Of a stretch of 64,000 nt of DNA, positions 1 to 27,428 are shown in pieces. The stretch is from Luscinia megarhynchos (taxonomy: Eukaryota > Chordata > Aves > Passeriformes > Turdidae): NCBI GenBank assembly GCA_034336665.1, contig CM067569.1:22665320-22729319 (forward strand), written 5' to 3'. Below the pieces are notes generated by a model. That model was not told where the DNA came from. It saw nothing but the letters and a program-made list of their open reading frames with translations, and made no database searches. Made by a program: the position numbers and the translations under genes. Position 1 is the first letter of the stretch; each line of letters starts with the position of its first letter.

Positions 1-468
1 GCTGTAACCCACACTGCTATTGCTCAGCATGAAAATACTATAAATGGAATATTAGGAGACCTGATGTGCATATATAATGACTTCAGAAAAAACTATTCCC
101 TTTAAGTCTGTGATTATTCAAGAAGCTTTAGAATTAAAAAAAAATTAATTAAAATTTCAAAGGTGCGTGTTTGTATGTTGGGGATTTCAGTGGTTCAGAA
201 TCCACAGGAAGGAAAAAACCAGAAGGATTATAAAGAGTTCTCCTTTCTCTGATTTTTTTGTGCATTTGCCATTGACTTTGACAGATATTCCCAGGCTAAT
301 CCACTGTAACATTGGGAACAGATTTCTGTTTTCACTTTTTCCTGTTCATCACCTTTCACACACTTGGTTATTTTGTTTAAGCACATTCAAAACTAGAAAT
401 GAAAGGTGAGACACACACTTCTTTGGGTGCTAAAGAAATTCACAATGATAACAGCTGTAAAAACAAAA

Positions 469-490
469 CACACATACACACACACACACA
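469..490. repeat. (CA)n microsatellite
   Basis: A CA run with one interruption (CACACATACACA...) in the downstream flank of KCNMA1. Confidence 0.9.
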
Positions 491-1634
491 TTGACCTCAA
501 TATGTGTTCATTTCAAATTCATTGGCATCCAGGAGCCCTTAGGAATCCACTCCTTACAACCATTTAAGCACCTGCTCTGTGTTTCAGTTTGAGCCCATGT
601 GAGTCAGCTACTCCAGGGCAATTGCTAACATTTTTATGAATTGGCCAGTGAGTAGTCAAACAGTGAAAACACAAAGTATTTGCCTTTCAAAAATTATTGC
701 TTTTTCTTGGTCATGTATGTTTATGCATCAGTTTATGCAACCAATTATTGCAGTAGTTGTCAGCTGTAGTTTAGACACACGCACCCCCAGCAAAACCTGA
801 ATGAGAACACACTATTGTACTTTCTCCTTCTGCTGTATGAAGAGTTCAAGAAATGCAAAATCTTTTTTTCACACGCCAAAAATAGCCAACCTCATCCTCC
901 AGCACCCAACAATGTAAAATAAAAAGTTGATGCTTTTGCACTGTCTCCTGTACTGTGCTTGCAAACTACATTTGCCCTTTCCCACCCTTGGCTGAGGCCA
1001 TTCAGATCTTTTCACATCCAGCTGACCATTCCTGGCCAAGATCAAGGTGTTTGTATTTTCTGTCCCATATATTCCCTGCTCTTGGGCCATTGAAGCTGAT
1101 TTGAAAGGCAAGGTGTTAAAACGTCAGTGATAGGTTTAGAAAGCTTTTTAAAAGTACAAGGAAATGTTTTCATCTTGTTTTCTCCCTATGAGCAAATATA
1201 TAATATACTTCTTATTTTAGAAGGAACTACACAATCACATGGAGGTGTTAAAATTTGAATTTAGACTATGGATATCTTCTTTTCTTTGTACCTTAACTTT
1301 TGCTGCTTGGCACTTGCCACCAAATCAATCAGAGGGCAGTTTTATCCTTTTGTCTTAGTGCTCGTGGGCTTCAGGAGACAAATTAAAATAATAGCCATGA
1401 AACTGAGAGAGCCAGTAGACTTTCTGGCCATGTCAGAATGTCAAACATCAGTGCATCTCTCATAAAACTAACCAGGGTGGCTGGGCTCTGGTCAAACCAG
1501 GTGGAAACAGCAGAAACAACTCTTACATGGGCTACCCTGTAAGTCACATCCTTTCTTCTTTTTCGTGTCTTTCTTCACCCCAGTTCATGGAAAATAAAAA
1601 TGATGACACCACCTTGTGATGACTCTATCAAATA

Positions 1635-1761
1635 CATGCATACCCCCATACATATGTGTGTGTATGTACCCAAAATACAGTTGTGTGTATGTGTGCACCC
1701 ACATATATATGTGTGTGCATGTGTGGACATGCATACATGCAAACAGACACACACAGACACA
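1635..1761. repeat. Compound TG/CA/ATG-rich microsatellite
   Basis: Alternating purine-pyrimidine sequence with GTGTGTGTATGT, CACATATATATGTGTGTGCA and GACACACACAGACACA segments. The alternation and internal complementarity could form Z-DNA or hairpins. It gives short overlapping frames on both strands that are rich in Cys and His and are artefacts. Confidence 0.9.
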
Positions 1762-4684
1762 TTATTTATCCAACACATGAGTTACCAAAAAACATTCTAT
1801 AGCCTGTAGCAGCACTGCATGCAATCAATGAAAAAACAAAAGCTAGAAATCCACCCCACCCCAATTTTTTTTTCTTTTTTGCCTTCTGAGGAAGGGGTAA
1901 AAGTTATTGATAAAGACCAAGAACTTATTTCTATTACAGTCATCATGTGGTCTGTCAGCTGTCACTCTTCCCTTTCCCAGCCTTTTACCAGCTTTGATGT
2001 AATTTCATATATCCATTTATTAGTGCTGGCCTTATTATAATTTTCAGTGGCTAGATATTGAAGATTCCCAACATGTTTTCTATCTGTTCCTCCACCTAAT
2101 TTCCAAACACCAGTCCTGCATCTCTGATTATCAAAAACAGGAGTGAGAAAATAACATTGATTTTTGGCATTTCTATAAATGGGAAACATAGACCCATAAC
2201 TCTACCTGTTTCTCTCTGTCCTGTTTGCTCTCTGTGGGTGTTGTACCAAAGATTGCACATGGAGCCAGAAGAGCTTGTCAGTATGTTCAGGTCTTGTCCT
2301 TTATTTACACACAGATAGTAGCATGGGGGTTTGGGGTGTGACAGCTAAACTGGACAGGGACACACACAAACCTTAGCTGTGTAGGGGTGAATATGATAAG
2401 GTATAGGGTATAATGTTCTATGCCCCTATAGGAAATACCAGTCTTCTGAAGAAAAAAATTTAAAATTCATAGGTATTTGGTGAGGTGTGGCACAAGCTTC
2501 TCCAATTCTCCTCTACTCAGGACCAGCTTTTTTCATTCTGGTTGTAATACAAATGCAGTTCATAAATGAAAAAGGAGCACTGACTTCCAAGAAAAGGCTT
2601 AACATGACCCAATGCAGAACTGGATGTAAATTATAACGTGTCACTAGCTGGAGCAGCATATGTTGGAAGAACTCACTGGAATTATCTTCTCTTTTGGGGA
2701 CTGTGAAATGCATTAAACATGGATCTAAATAATGATAATGAAAAACTGCTTGTATTGTTTTGTTACTCTGTAGGAGAGTGAAATATTTTAAACAGTCCAA
2801 TTTTACAGATACTGTATTAACAATTCTCGTTATTGTCTTTGAACAGCTATTCTACAAAATGTAACAACAAAATAGTCACAGTCCAAGAAGTCACTCCAGA
2901 ATAAAGCCTATTAGGTGTTAGTATGGTTATACTTGTACTGCAGCCAGTGGACAAACATTAAAGCTGAGATAGTTTGGCTTAAATGTTGGATTATATAGTG
3001 GACATCATTGTTTTCACAATAAATTCATCATCTGCTTTGTATTTGTTTGATTCACTGATATTTCTCTAATGATAAAAATACCACGGTATGTTTAATTGTG
3101 GTGTTTAACAATTCTGCAAAATTACAAAGCCTAAAGTTAACTTGCACAATGAAAATCTGCTGATTTTCCTGATGACTCTGGTTTTGTGGTTTTGGTTTTA
3201 GTTTCCATATTAGCACAGCCTTTCCTTTTTTTTTCACACAATTGTGTCAGATGTTGCTTCTTTGAGATAGAGAGAGTTACTAAATCATTTAGAACATAAA
3301 TGCTTGGGTGGGTAGATACTGCAGCACAGATATGAAACATCACATTTTTGTCTGATGGCTATAAAGCTTGTTGGCAACTTTGTGAAACTGCTGACACAAA
3401 AGGCACCTATCAAAGGCCTTTTGCATGTTATCACAATAAATACATTCATCACTTTTATTATTTTGATTTGGTTATTACTGGACTTTTGTGTGTGGTGTCC
3501 CAGCAAAGTAAAAATAAATAAAAGGAAAAAAGCAAACAAAACAAATCCCAGAAAAACAACTGCTAAAATAAGATGTTGCTTATTGCAGGAACAAACTGAG
3601 GACAGCATGTTTTGACATTGTAGAGCTGAGACTAAACCAGTTTTTATCTTGATCTGAATTCACCAAAAGGAGATTCAGTGCGCCCTAGGCCAGGGTGTGA
3701 GCTTTCACCAAAGTGCAAGGATCTGGAGCTAAATCTCTACACATACCAGGAAGAATTTGTACCATCCCAGACCAACAAAAGGCCATCAGCACTTCTGAAG
3801 TGAGGAAGTAACAAAATGTGGAAGATGAGATGGTTTAGAATTTGTGCTTCCATGCACAATTTTATGCACTCTGGATTAAAGCACTGTAATACATGGCAAA
3901 AGAAGAGGAATTGCCAAGCTTGCCTTCCTGAAATTAGCAAATGCTGATGGCTAATGGGAAGTGAAGTGCAATGCCAGATTTGCCATTTCTAGCAAGTGCC
4001 CCTCGTGCCCGTGTCCCTGGGCTGGGGGGTGACACTCCCTGCTGTCCCAGCGCCTTCCGAGGGTTTCTGTGTGGGATTGTGAGAGGGGCAGGGGCACTGG
4101 GGGCTACCGCACCTTCACACAGCTGGCAGGCAGTGATCTGTGTATGTCCATGGAGCAAAGGAAATTTCAGAAGAATGTTACATGTACAAAAATATGACTT
4201 TCAACTCTGAAAATAAATAAGTTCAATTTATTAAGAGCTGGTGTCAATGCTGAACAAAATACACATCTTCTGATAAAGAAACATTTTGGTGAAGTGTAGG
4301 TTTTTTTCTTCTTTTTTTTTTTTTTTGATTTACTAAAATACACATTGGACCTTTTTTTTCCTTTTTGCAAATATATCATTTGTCTCCCTTAATTACATAT
4401 CCTTATAACTGTGACCATCATTCTCCTTTACGCCAAAGACTGAGGGTTTATTGGTTTGGGTTTTTTTAAATTCTTAGGAGTCTGGCCACATATGCCACTT
4501 TTTAAGGGAAAATACGTAACAATGAAAAAAGAAAAAGAAAAATATATTTTTTCTAATAAATAAAAATAATTTAAAATGCTAGAGGCTATACATGACTTGT
4601 TTTGATTATGTTCATTTATAAATGAAAGAGTTTCCAAAATACGTGGAAGCAATATTAAAGGCAGACAAACAAAGATCTGTCTAC

Positions 4685-4690
4685 TTTATT
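4685..4690 (-). terminator. Candidate KCNMA1 polyadenylation signal
   Basis: AATAAA occurs on the minus strand here, 125 bases after the VEDEC stop codon. Further AATAAA copies lie at 4447-4452 and 4227-4232. Any of these could end a short 3' UTR, but AT-rich DNA contains many such hexamers. The main mRNA may run much further toward position 1. This is a motif match only. Confidence 0.3.
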
Positions 4691-4814
4691 TTCCCATTAA
4701 GCGTGCCCTTCTTAACTTCTCCATCAGTGGTTCAGCAAGTAAGAGGAATAAATGTCACATCACCATTCATGAAGTTTGTCAGGCTTTAAAAAAATAGTTC
4801 TGGCTTCGAAGGAG

Positions 4815-4969
4815 TCAACATTCATCTTCCACTTCTCGTATTGGTGGTATCAAGCTGCTTGTCGATTTATATTGATTGATCTGATTGGCCATGTGAGTGC
4901 TCATGGGCTTGATTTGAATGTTTCTGGGATAGGCATTATCCGGCTCATCTGTAAACCATTTCTTTTCTG
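4815..4969 (-). CDS. KCNMA1: KCNMA1 last coding exon, read in two frames (VYR and VEDEC endings)
   Basis: The last exon begins after the acceptor CTCCTTAG. Joined directly to the tail exon it reads N-RKEMVYR and stops at a TGA at 4945-4947. Joined through the 29-nt exon it reads EKKWFTDEPDNAYPRNIQIK, then PMSTHMANQINQYKSTSSLI and PPIREVEDEC, with a TGA at 4815-4817. The second frame is fully open for 50 residues and is almost identical to the long mammalian C-terminus as I recall it, so both endings are kept. In mammals the long VEDEC form is reported to reach the cell surface less well than the short forms. The open frame is lost if the extra base at 12657-12659 is real and not compensated. 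Confidence 0.95.
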
Positions 4970-7900
4970 CTAAGGAGCAAAACAGGTAGAGACAGAATAA
5001 GGAGGGGAAAAATGAAAGTTTTAATTAGTGAAGCGCAACATACACAGAAACGTTAAAAAAATAAAAGATAAAGAAAAAGGGAGCAGTCAGTAAAGTTTAT
5101 AGAAAAAAGAGATCAATAGAAGGTGACTTTGACTAATTATTAGCAGTACAGTGCATTAGATTAATACCTCTGAAAATACTGTTGTGAAAGGAGGATGACG
5201 CTTGCAGATTTGATAATGGAAGCTAAAGAAAACTGCCAATGTGCAGGTTTGCTTCTTGGGTGTAAGAGAGCTCTTTTCTTGTGCCCATGCTCAGGTGATT
5301 CATTTATTGAAAAAAAAAAGTGATACAAATCAAAATCTAAACTAAGAAGCCAAGGAGAGCAGCTGGGATAAGGGTTATGCAGAAAAGAGCATGTGAGTCT
5401 ACACACAGAGGAGCACCCAAAGAGTCAGAGACTTCTCTGAATCATTTCAGCCTTGGGTTGGTGGCTACTGCTGGCCCAGAAATCATGCAGAACATAAAGA
5501 ACTTTCTGCAGCTGGTGCTAGAAAAAAGAGGATTTGTATTCCTGCAGCCAGATTTCAGCCTTGCTGCATAGGGTGGGCATTATATCCCTGCTCTGAAGCA
5601 CAGGTGCTGGGCACTGCTGAACTCCAGGGTTTGAAATGGGATGGGGAACACACCAGACACTGCAGGTGACTGTGGCTGGGGCTCCAGCTACTCCTGAATG
5701 GTTTGGTCTTGACAGGTGACAGCAAGGCAAAGCAAGTAAGGACTTAAGGGAAAATCAGAGAGGAAGCTATTTCTTTTCTATCCTTGAGCAATGTCTGCTT
5801 CCATGCACACAGGAGGAATTTTATGGTGCAGCTTTAAGGCAGGCTGGGAGCAAAGTGGAAGGATGCTGAGAGGCTGCAGCATTGCAGCCCTTTCCCAGCT
5901 GTTCATCATTGTACCAATGTGTTGCACTGCTCCACTGCAGGTATGAACAAAAGCTTCTTAAAATGCACAAAAAAAAAAAAAAAATCTTAAATCCTTCATA
6001 GGGCAATTCCTGCTGTAATTTCTCAATGACAGGTATGCAACTTTACGAGGTAACTTTATTCCAAGACTTGGGAACTCCTGGTCTAGAGTGGCTAATGGCC
6101 ATTAGGTGCACTTGTGCCTTGACAAGCATTACAGAACAGGGCTCTGTCTCCATTCTTGTCCCCCTTCCCCAAATTCCAGAGGTGGGTGGGCAGAGCAGTG
6201 GACACTAATGGTTTTGGGCATTTCATTATTACATGCAAGGTTCAAAGCCACTCTTACTTGTATGCAATACTCATCCCAATGGGGAATCCAAAATGCTGCA
6301 GAACCTTTAGTGCCTCACTTACAGAACATAAATGGCTACTTTTGCTAACCACTGAAATGCTGCAGTGTCTGGAATAAGGACAGGAGTGGAAGGAATGCTC
6401 ATTTTTTAATAAATAAATGATTTAAAATTAGTGAAGCAAAATTCACCTTAGAAACCCAAGGATGGAGCACAAAAGCCCAGGAGGTAGAGGAGAGAAAAGA
6501 AATTGGAAGACTGAGAATAGAGGACAAATACCTGGGCATAAGTGCACAAAAATAAACAAAGAGCTTTGGAGCTAGAGTCTCTCAAGAAGAAGCTTAATCT
6601 CCAGAATTACTGGACTTTTCAGTCACTTTCATGAATAAAAAATTAAAACACTTCCACTTTATATGGATTTTTAGAATTTACATGCTAGACCCCCACTCCC
6701 CATTAAAACCTTTGTTACCAGTTCTCACACATTTTAAAAAATTAAATCAACTCCAAAGTTATATTACTTATTAGTGGCTTATTACTCAAGGGATACAACT
6801 ACTGTATTGGGGTTTTTTTTCATTTTCTTAAATGCTTTTCACTTCTGTTTAAAAATACCCTACTAATTTGTGACCAGACTAAATACCTCCCTGCCCCCTT
6901 AAAGTTGCCTGAGTCTGGATGATGCTCAATCTCCCATCTCGCTCTCTCTCACCTATTATAATTAAGTTCCCTTTGATTTGAACAGATTGGACGATAGGAA
7001 TTCATAATGTTACATCCTGCACACTGAAGCTAACTGATTAAGTGCTTTAAATTATTCTTCCTGACAGAATGATAAAGTTACAATCTGTTCAGAGATGATC
7101 TACAGCTTGCCAGACTCCTACCGTTTCTTTCTACATTCATTTATCTTTTTGTCAAGCAGTTTGGAAAAAAAAAAAAAGCCTCAATTCCATAGATCTTTTA
7201 AAGTAATCAGAACATCTGAATTATTAATGACACTTTAAGGGAATGATTCCTGATGGGGGCCGGTTTAAGAAAGGTTGTAGGAAAAAGAAGTCTGGGAATG
7301 TGTACACATCAAAATAATTTCAGCTCCATTTAAAAAACCATTTAGTTCAAGTGTGACACATGAACCATTATGCATTTGTGGAAACCAATTTTATGTGATC
7401 TACGATTAAACTAACCTTTCAGAGAGGTGTAAAGTGTGATGGTTATCATGTTTTAAAAGCCTTGTGAGATCACATAAACAATTTCAAACTAACAGTTTTC
7501 TAATGGTTTGTGTTTAAAATGATTTTGAGGCAAGTTAAGCACCATGAACTTTCATTGCTACCTTCTTTTTTTAAACACAGGGTACAAAAACTTTCCTTAC
7601 AAACAGAACTTAGTGCAAGTTAATTCAATGTTATAGCAAGTAAGGGGAGACTTGCATGAGTGCTAAGAATCAGAACTGTGTTGTGTTTCTCAGCAGCCAG
7701 TGCAAAGTACTTCCAAATACCCTTTCCCTAAAATTTTCAAAATAAGCTACATATTTATGTATCAAATTTACAATAAAATTCCTGTATAGGGAGCTGTTCC
7801 TTAAAAAGAAACTGCCCAGTCTCTTTTTGCCTTTACATGGCAAGTAATAAATACAGACCATTAATAATAAATACCAGCAGAAGCTGGTAGATTCTAATTT

Positions 7901-10514
7901 CTCTTGCTGTTTAGATTTCTTTTTGCCAGTGCTGCAGCCTTGATCCAAGCATTATCATCTCCAGTATGCAGTGTTTAGATCCAGCTTTATACCCTTCCTG
8001 TTCCTTTCTGCTGTTAAAATTATCTTTGACCACATAACAATTAATCTCCTGTGCAACCACTGACCTCTCTACTTACCTTTGCAATGTGAGCTTAACACTC
8101 CTGATCTTTACTCTTGGCCACTGTGGTATTCTGCTCCCAGTTACTAAATGTCCATCTTGAAGCCCCTGCACACTGTTCAGTCTGTTATGCTATGCTTGCA
8201 GCCTGATTTTGGTACGTCTTCCAGAGTCTCAGCACGGATTTTTATCTTTAATATTTACTCTTTCCTTTGGATCAGCTCAGAAACCCCCTTTTAAAAGCCT
8301 TTCTATTATGCTATATTCACCAAGCATTTTTAAGTTCTCTGACACATTCAGTCTGTTTCTCTCCCTTTTGGAATATGAATATTGATCCTTACCAGAAGAC
8401 TCCTACATTATAGTGACAATAGGCATAGTTTTTTATCTTATTTTTTCAGGAGCTGCTGAAAAAAGTCCCTGATCTTCCTATGCTACTTGACAGGTTTCTT
8501 TTTGACAGCATCACCTGAGAGATGTTGGAACAGCTAAGTAACTGAATGTATCAGAAAGCAGAAAACATTTACTTTCCTCTCAAACATCTATGTTTGTAAT
8601 GGGCTATCAGTATCAGTGCATCCATGAGGGTTCAAAAGGCTTAATGTTCATATTATAAATAAATAAAAATTAACGTTTTTGTGTAACACTCTCCCCCGCA
8701 GCATAAAAAAAGGATATAAATAATCAAAGTAAAAAGATCAAAATACAGTTTTCTTCAACTTGTGTAAGACTCCAGCAATTCTCTCCAACAGATCTAGTGT
8801 ACTGGTACTTTAAAATTTATATAATTAATTCTGGACTGAGTAGAAACTTAGAACAAATGTCACTGTGAAACACCCTCTCTTCTAAGCAGAGGCAAAGAAA
8901 ATACTACCCAAAAGTAACACAAAGATTTTACTAAATTTGTATTCTCACCATAATCCCAGGTTACCTTTCAACAGCTAAAAACACGATTTTTTTGTCTTCT
9001 GTGACACTTGCAGTTTGCAATTAATTTGCATGTATGTGTTTGTGTCATGTATGTGATTTTGTGTCTCCTCCCTGCATGTAAACATCTTGTTTATAACTAA
9101 GCTGAAAATTCTCCCATGTAATTTTTTTCCTGCATGAGAAAAAAACAGTAATGAAAGTTTCTCCACCCATCTGCTCACCAATTCTTTGTTTGGCAGATGA
9201 GTATTTTGCAAGTAGCAGGCAGTAAGAAATTTGTAGTGAAAGAGAGAATAAACTATTTTTGCTATGAAGAACTTTACTCCAGGGCAACTAAAGTTTTGCG
9301 ACAAAGATAATGTTCTGGACTCGTTCTTAATTTTTTATTTTTTAAAATACCAAAATTCTCAGTTTTTACAAAGGGAATTTCACTGGAAAATGCCAGGCTG
9401 TTTCTGTTTAGGTCAATAGGAACCCATGGCAAGAACCTGCAGGTTTGCTAGTATCACCTCCTGACATTGGTGATACTGCTTCACTTTCCAAACTAACCAT
9501 TCTACTATGTGGGTCTGACCTGGGATAGAACAGGAGATTTCCTCTTACTTTTCAATATAAAAAACAGCATAAAGTTGATTTAAGTACTTCTCTACTTATA
9601 ATGATCAACCTCCATTAGTATATCCATATCACAAAACCTTCCTCACTATAATAAATTATTTGATATACCTGACTATAGTCAGTAGTAAAAACTGTACACA
9701 ATATTACTAAAAGTCAAAAGTTTTAGAATTCTAACTTCAGGATAGAGAACAGAGGTGGAGTAGACTTCAATGTTATTTGAAGAATTCAGATTTGCACCCT
9801 TTAGATATTCCTCTTCTACTGCTCACAAAGTAGGCAAGTGACTTCTCCAATGTATGCTGTTTATATTTTTTCTATTTGAGCTACACTGTTATACACATAC
9901 TATCTTTTTTGGATAAAAATCATTATGTAGGATGTGAAAAGTGGCTTCATATTAACACCCTTCCTTTCTCTGCTAAATGGAAAGCAGATAAAACATTAAT
10001 GGAAAAGCATTTTGGTGTCAAAGCCACAAACATTCTCCCAAAATGTGTAACTGCTCTCAACTATCTTCAATCAATACTGCCGACATAAAAAGATGCTCAT
10101 GTACATACATGGGGAATAGGAGAGTAGGGAGGGGGAGGGAGGAAAGAAATTGGAATGAGGATTGGGAAATTAAAGTAATGTCTGCACCACGATAGGCATC
10201 TTCTTTGAGCAGGAACCTGGGTGTTTACAAAAGGACACGTGCAATTAGAAAGGCAAGCAGATGAGAGGATAAAATAACAAAACAGGGTTGAGAAACAGCA
10301 GCAGCAGCAGCAGCAGCAGCCAGTTTTACTTCTGGTTTGGTGGGAAAAAAAGGCAAAAGAAAACCAACAAAACAATCAACCAAACAAACAAACCAATAAC
10401 TGAATAAAGTTTGTAACTATTTTTCTTTTAATTTCACAAGTTTTCACAAGGACAAAGTTATAGAGGGAAACCCACAGCAGTTGCTAGGTCATGCAGAACC
10501 ATTAATTTTCATAC
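4970..10514 (-). other. KCNMA1 intron between the 29-nt exon and the last exon
   Basis: This 5.5-kb intron is AT-rich and has no recognisable gene or transposon. It contains poly-A runs near 5969 and 7165, a 9-bp inverted repeat at 9450-9477, a purine-rich patch near 10119-10150 and the CTG/CAG repeat at 10296-10319. The stretch from about 7060 to 7500 has few simple repeats and could be a conserved non-coding block, which I cannot test. Confidence 0.75.
10296..10319 (-). repeat. (CAG)8 / (CTG)8 trinucleotide repeat
   Basis: There are eight perfect CAG units on the plus strand, which are CTG in the KCNMA1 pre-mRNA. The repeat lies about 195 bases after the donor of the 29-nt alternative exon. 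Confidence 0.95.
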
Positions 10515-10543
10515 CTTGGCCCATTCTATTCATCCTTGTTGCA
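10515..10543 (-). CDS. KCNMA1: KCNMA1 alternative 29-nt frame-switching exon
   Basis: This is a tiny exon of nine codons plus one base at each end. With the AA from the upstream exon it reads NATRMNRMGQ, then starts an Ala codon. The acceptor is TTCTTTTTCTAAAG and the donor is GTATGA. Because 29 is not a multiple of three, including it moves the last exon from the VYR frame to the VEDEC frame. The mammalian counterpart is NATRMTRMGQ from memory, so Asn replaces one Thr here. It is too short to be found as an open frame; it was located by the expected sequence, its exact length and both splice sites. In the pre-mRNA, a CTG repeat lies about 195 nt after its donor. Confidence 0.92.
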
Positions 10544-25617
<15,074 letters not shown>

Positions 25618-25701
25618 CCAGTTCAGTTATCATTAGAATGTGGGTTCCACTGTTTTTTTCCTGACTGATTGAAACCAAAGGCAGAAGTTTGCCAGGCTTA
25701 G
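25618..25701 (-). CDS. KCNMA1: KCNMA1 alternative 84-nt cassette exon upstream of the calcium bowl
   Basis: This optional exon adds 28 residues to RCK2 and keeps the frame. It enters and leaves in phase 1. The encoded insert starts AKPGKLLPLVSISQ and ends NSGTHILMITEL. The last part resembles the end of the preceding exon (NIPIITEL), so the insert duplicates the TEL-V junction context. The acceptor is TTACTTACTAG with a short, interrupted pyrimidine tract, weaker than at neighbouring exons, and the donor is GTAAGA. A matching 27/28-residue insert is known for vertebrate Slo1, including hair-cell variants, as I recall; it tunes calcium sensitivity. It lies 674 nt after the preceding exon and 2.4 kb before the next. 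What can be seen is the intact frame and splice sites; tissue use is not visible. Confidence 0.92.
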
Positions 25702-26532
<831 letters not shown>

Positions 26533-27393
26533 TTACAGAGGACAAACTACACCAAAAAAAACCCCAACCAAAAACCTCGAAGCAAACACCTTTCCTTTAA
26601 CAGTAGTAAGAGTAGTGTTTGTAAATGGTTGTACAACCATGAGGAACAAACTCTTCCCTTAGCCAGTTTTAAGTTTGATCAGAAATCAAGATTGAAGATT
26701 ATCTAACTGTTTTCCAAGAGCACTACCACCCAGACATGGTAGAGTTTTTGTAATTTTCATGTGTACCATTTATAATATGCATTTCTACGAGGATTACAAT
26801 TGTATGAATACTGGGATGGATGTGTCCATTCTAAAAGACAAAAAAGATAGGATGAAAGGAAAAAGACACAGGTTTTCAAATGGTATTTAAGAGGATTGCT
26901 TGAAAAGAACTGGAAAGAGTGACAACTTGAAAGAAACAAAGGTGGGAGAAGAAACATGTTGGAAGGCACTCACAGAAAAAAAAACCTGGAGACCAGCAAC
27001 ATTCACCTTTAAAAAAACTGTCTTCAACCAGATTCTCTACAGCTTGAAATGGAGCTCTTGACATTGAGTGTTTATCTTTTTTTTTCTTTAAACAAATATA
27101 CCCAGGCAAAATCTTCTGGAGTTTGATTGTAAGTACTGAAAAATAAGTAGTTATACAAAAGCCTATGCAATAGCAGGACTGGAAATTCACCACTGTGGCT
27201 AATGCATTCCATCTCTCTTGCCCAGCAAAGCTACAGAAAACATAGGAATGCTCATTTAATGTCATTGCAGAAGTGATGGTGAAGCTAGGAAGCAACTTTA
27301 TGGTTTCATATAGACCAATATCAAGGCAGCATTTTTAGACAAATATTTGTCTGCTAGGAATAAAATTGAGCCAAGCTTACTTAAAACGACACT

Positions 27394-27428
27394 AAAAAAA
27401 AAAAAAAAAACCAAACTTTTTTTTTTTT
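27394..27428. repeat. A17 / T12 inverted homopolymer pair
   Basis: Seventeen A, the spacer CCAAAC, then twelve T. This could fold as an A-T hairpin, or it may be two poly-A tails in opposite directions. No retroposon body is recognisable beside it. Confidence 0.9.

Larger units (their letters stand above)
1..4814 (-). other. KCNMA1 3' UTR and downstream flank
   Basis: No coding exon or RNA gene was recognised. The part next to 4814 must be 3' UTR, but its length cannot be read from the sequence. The stretch is AT-rich, with CA/TG microsatellites at 469-490 and 1635-1761, a run of T near 4312-4326, and a short GC-rich, CpG-containing patch near 3990-4130. The open frames of 60-107 residues here are low-complexity or show no family motif. 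Confidence 0.6.

Noticed and set aside
1575..1809. Overlapping Cys/His-rich frames on both strands
   Set aside because: They are produced by the TG/CA microsatellite; the apparent Cys-His patterns are not zinc fingers.
26876..27295. 139-residue minus-strand open frame next to a KCNMA1 exon
   Set aside because: It is rich in Phe, Cys and Ser from T-rich DNA, runs through low-complexity intron and has no similarity to Slo1 or another known protein.
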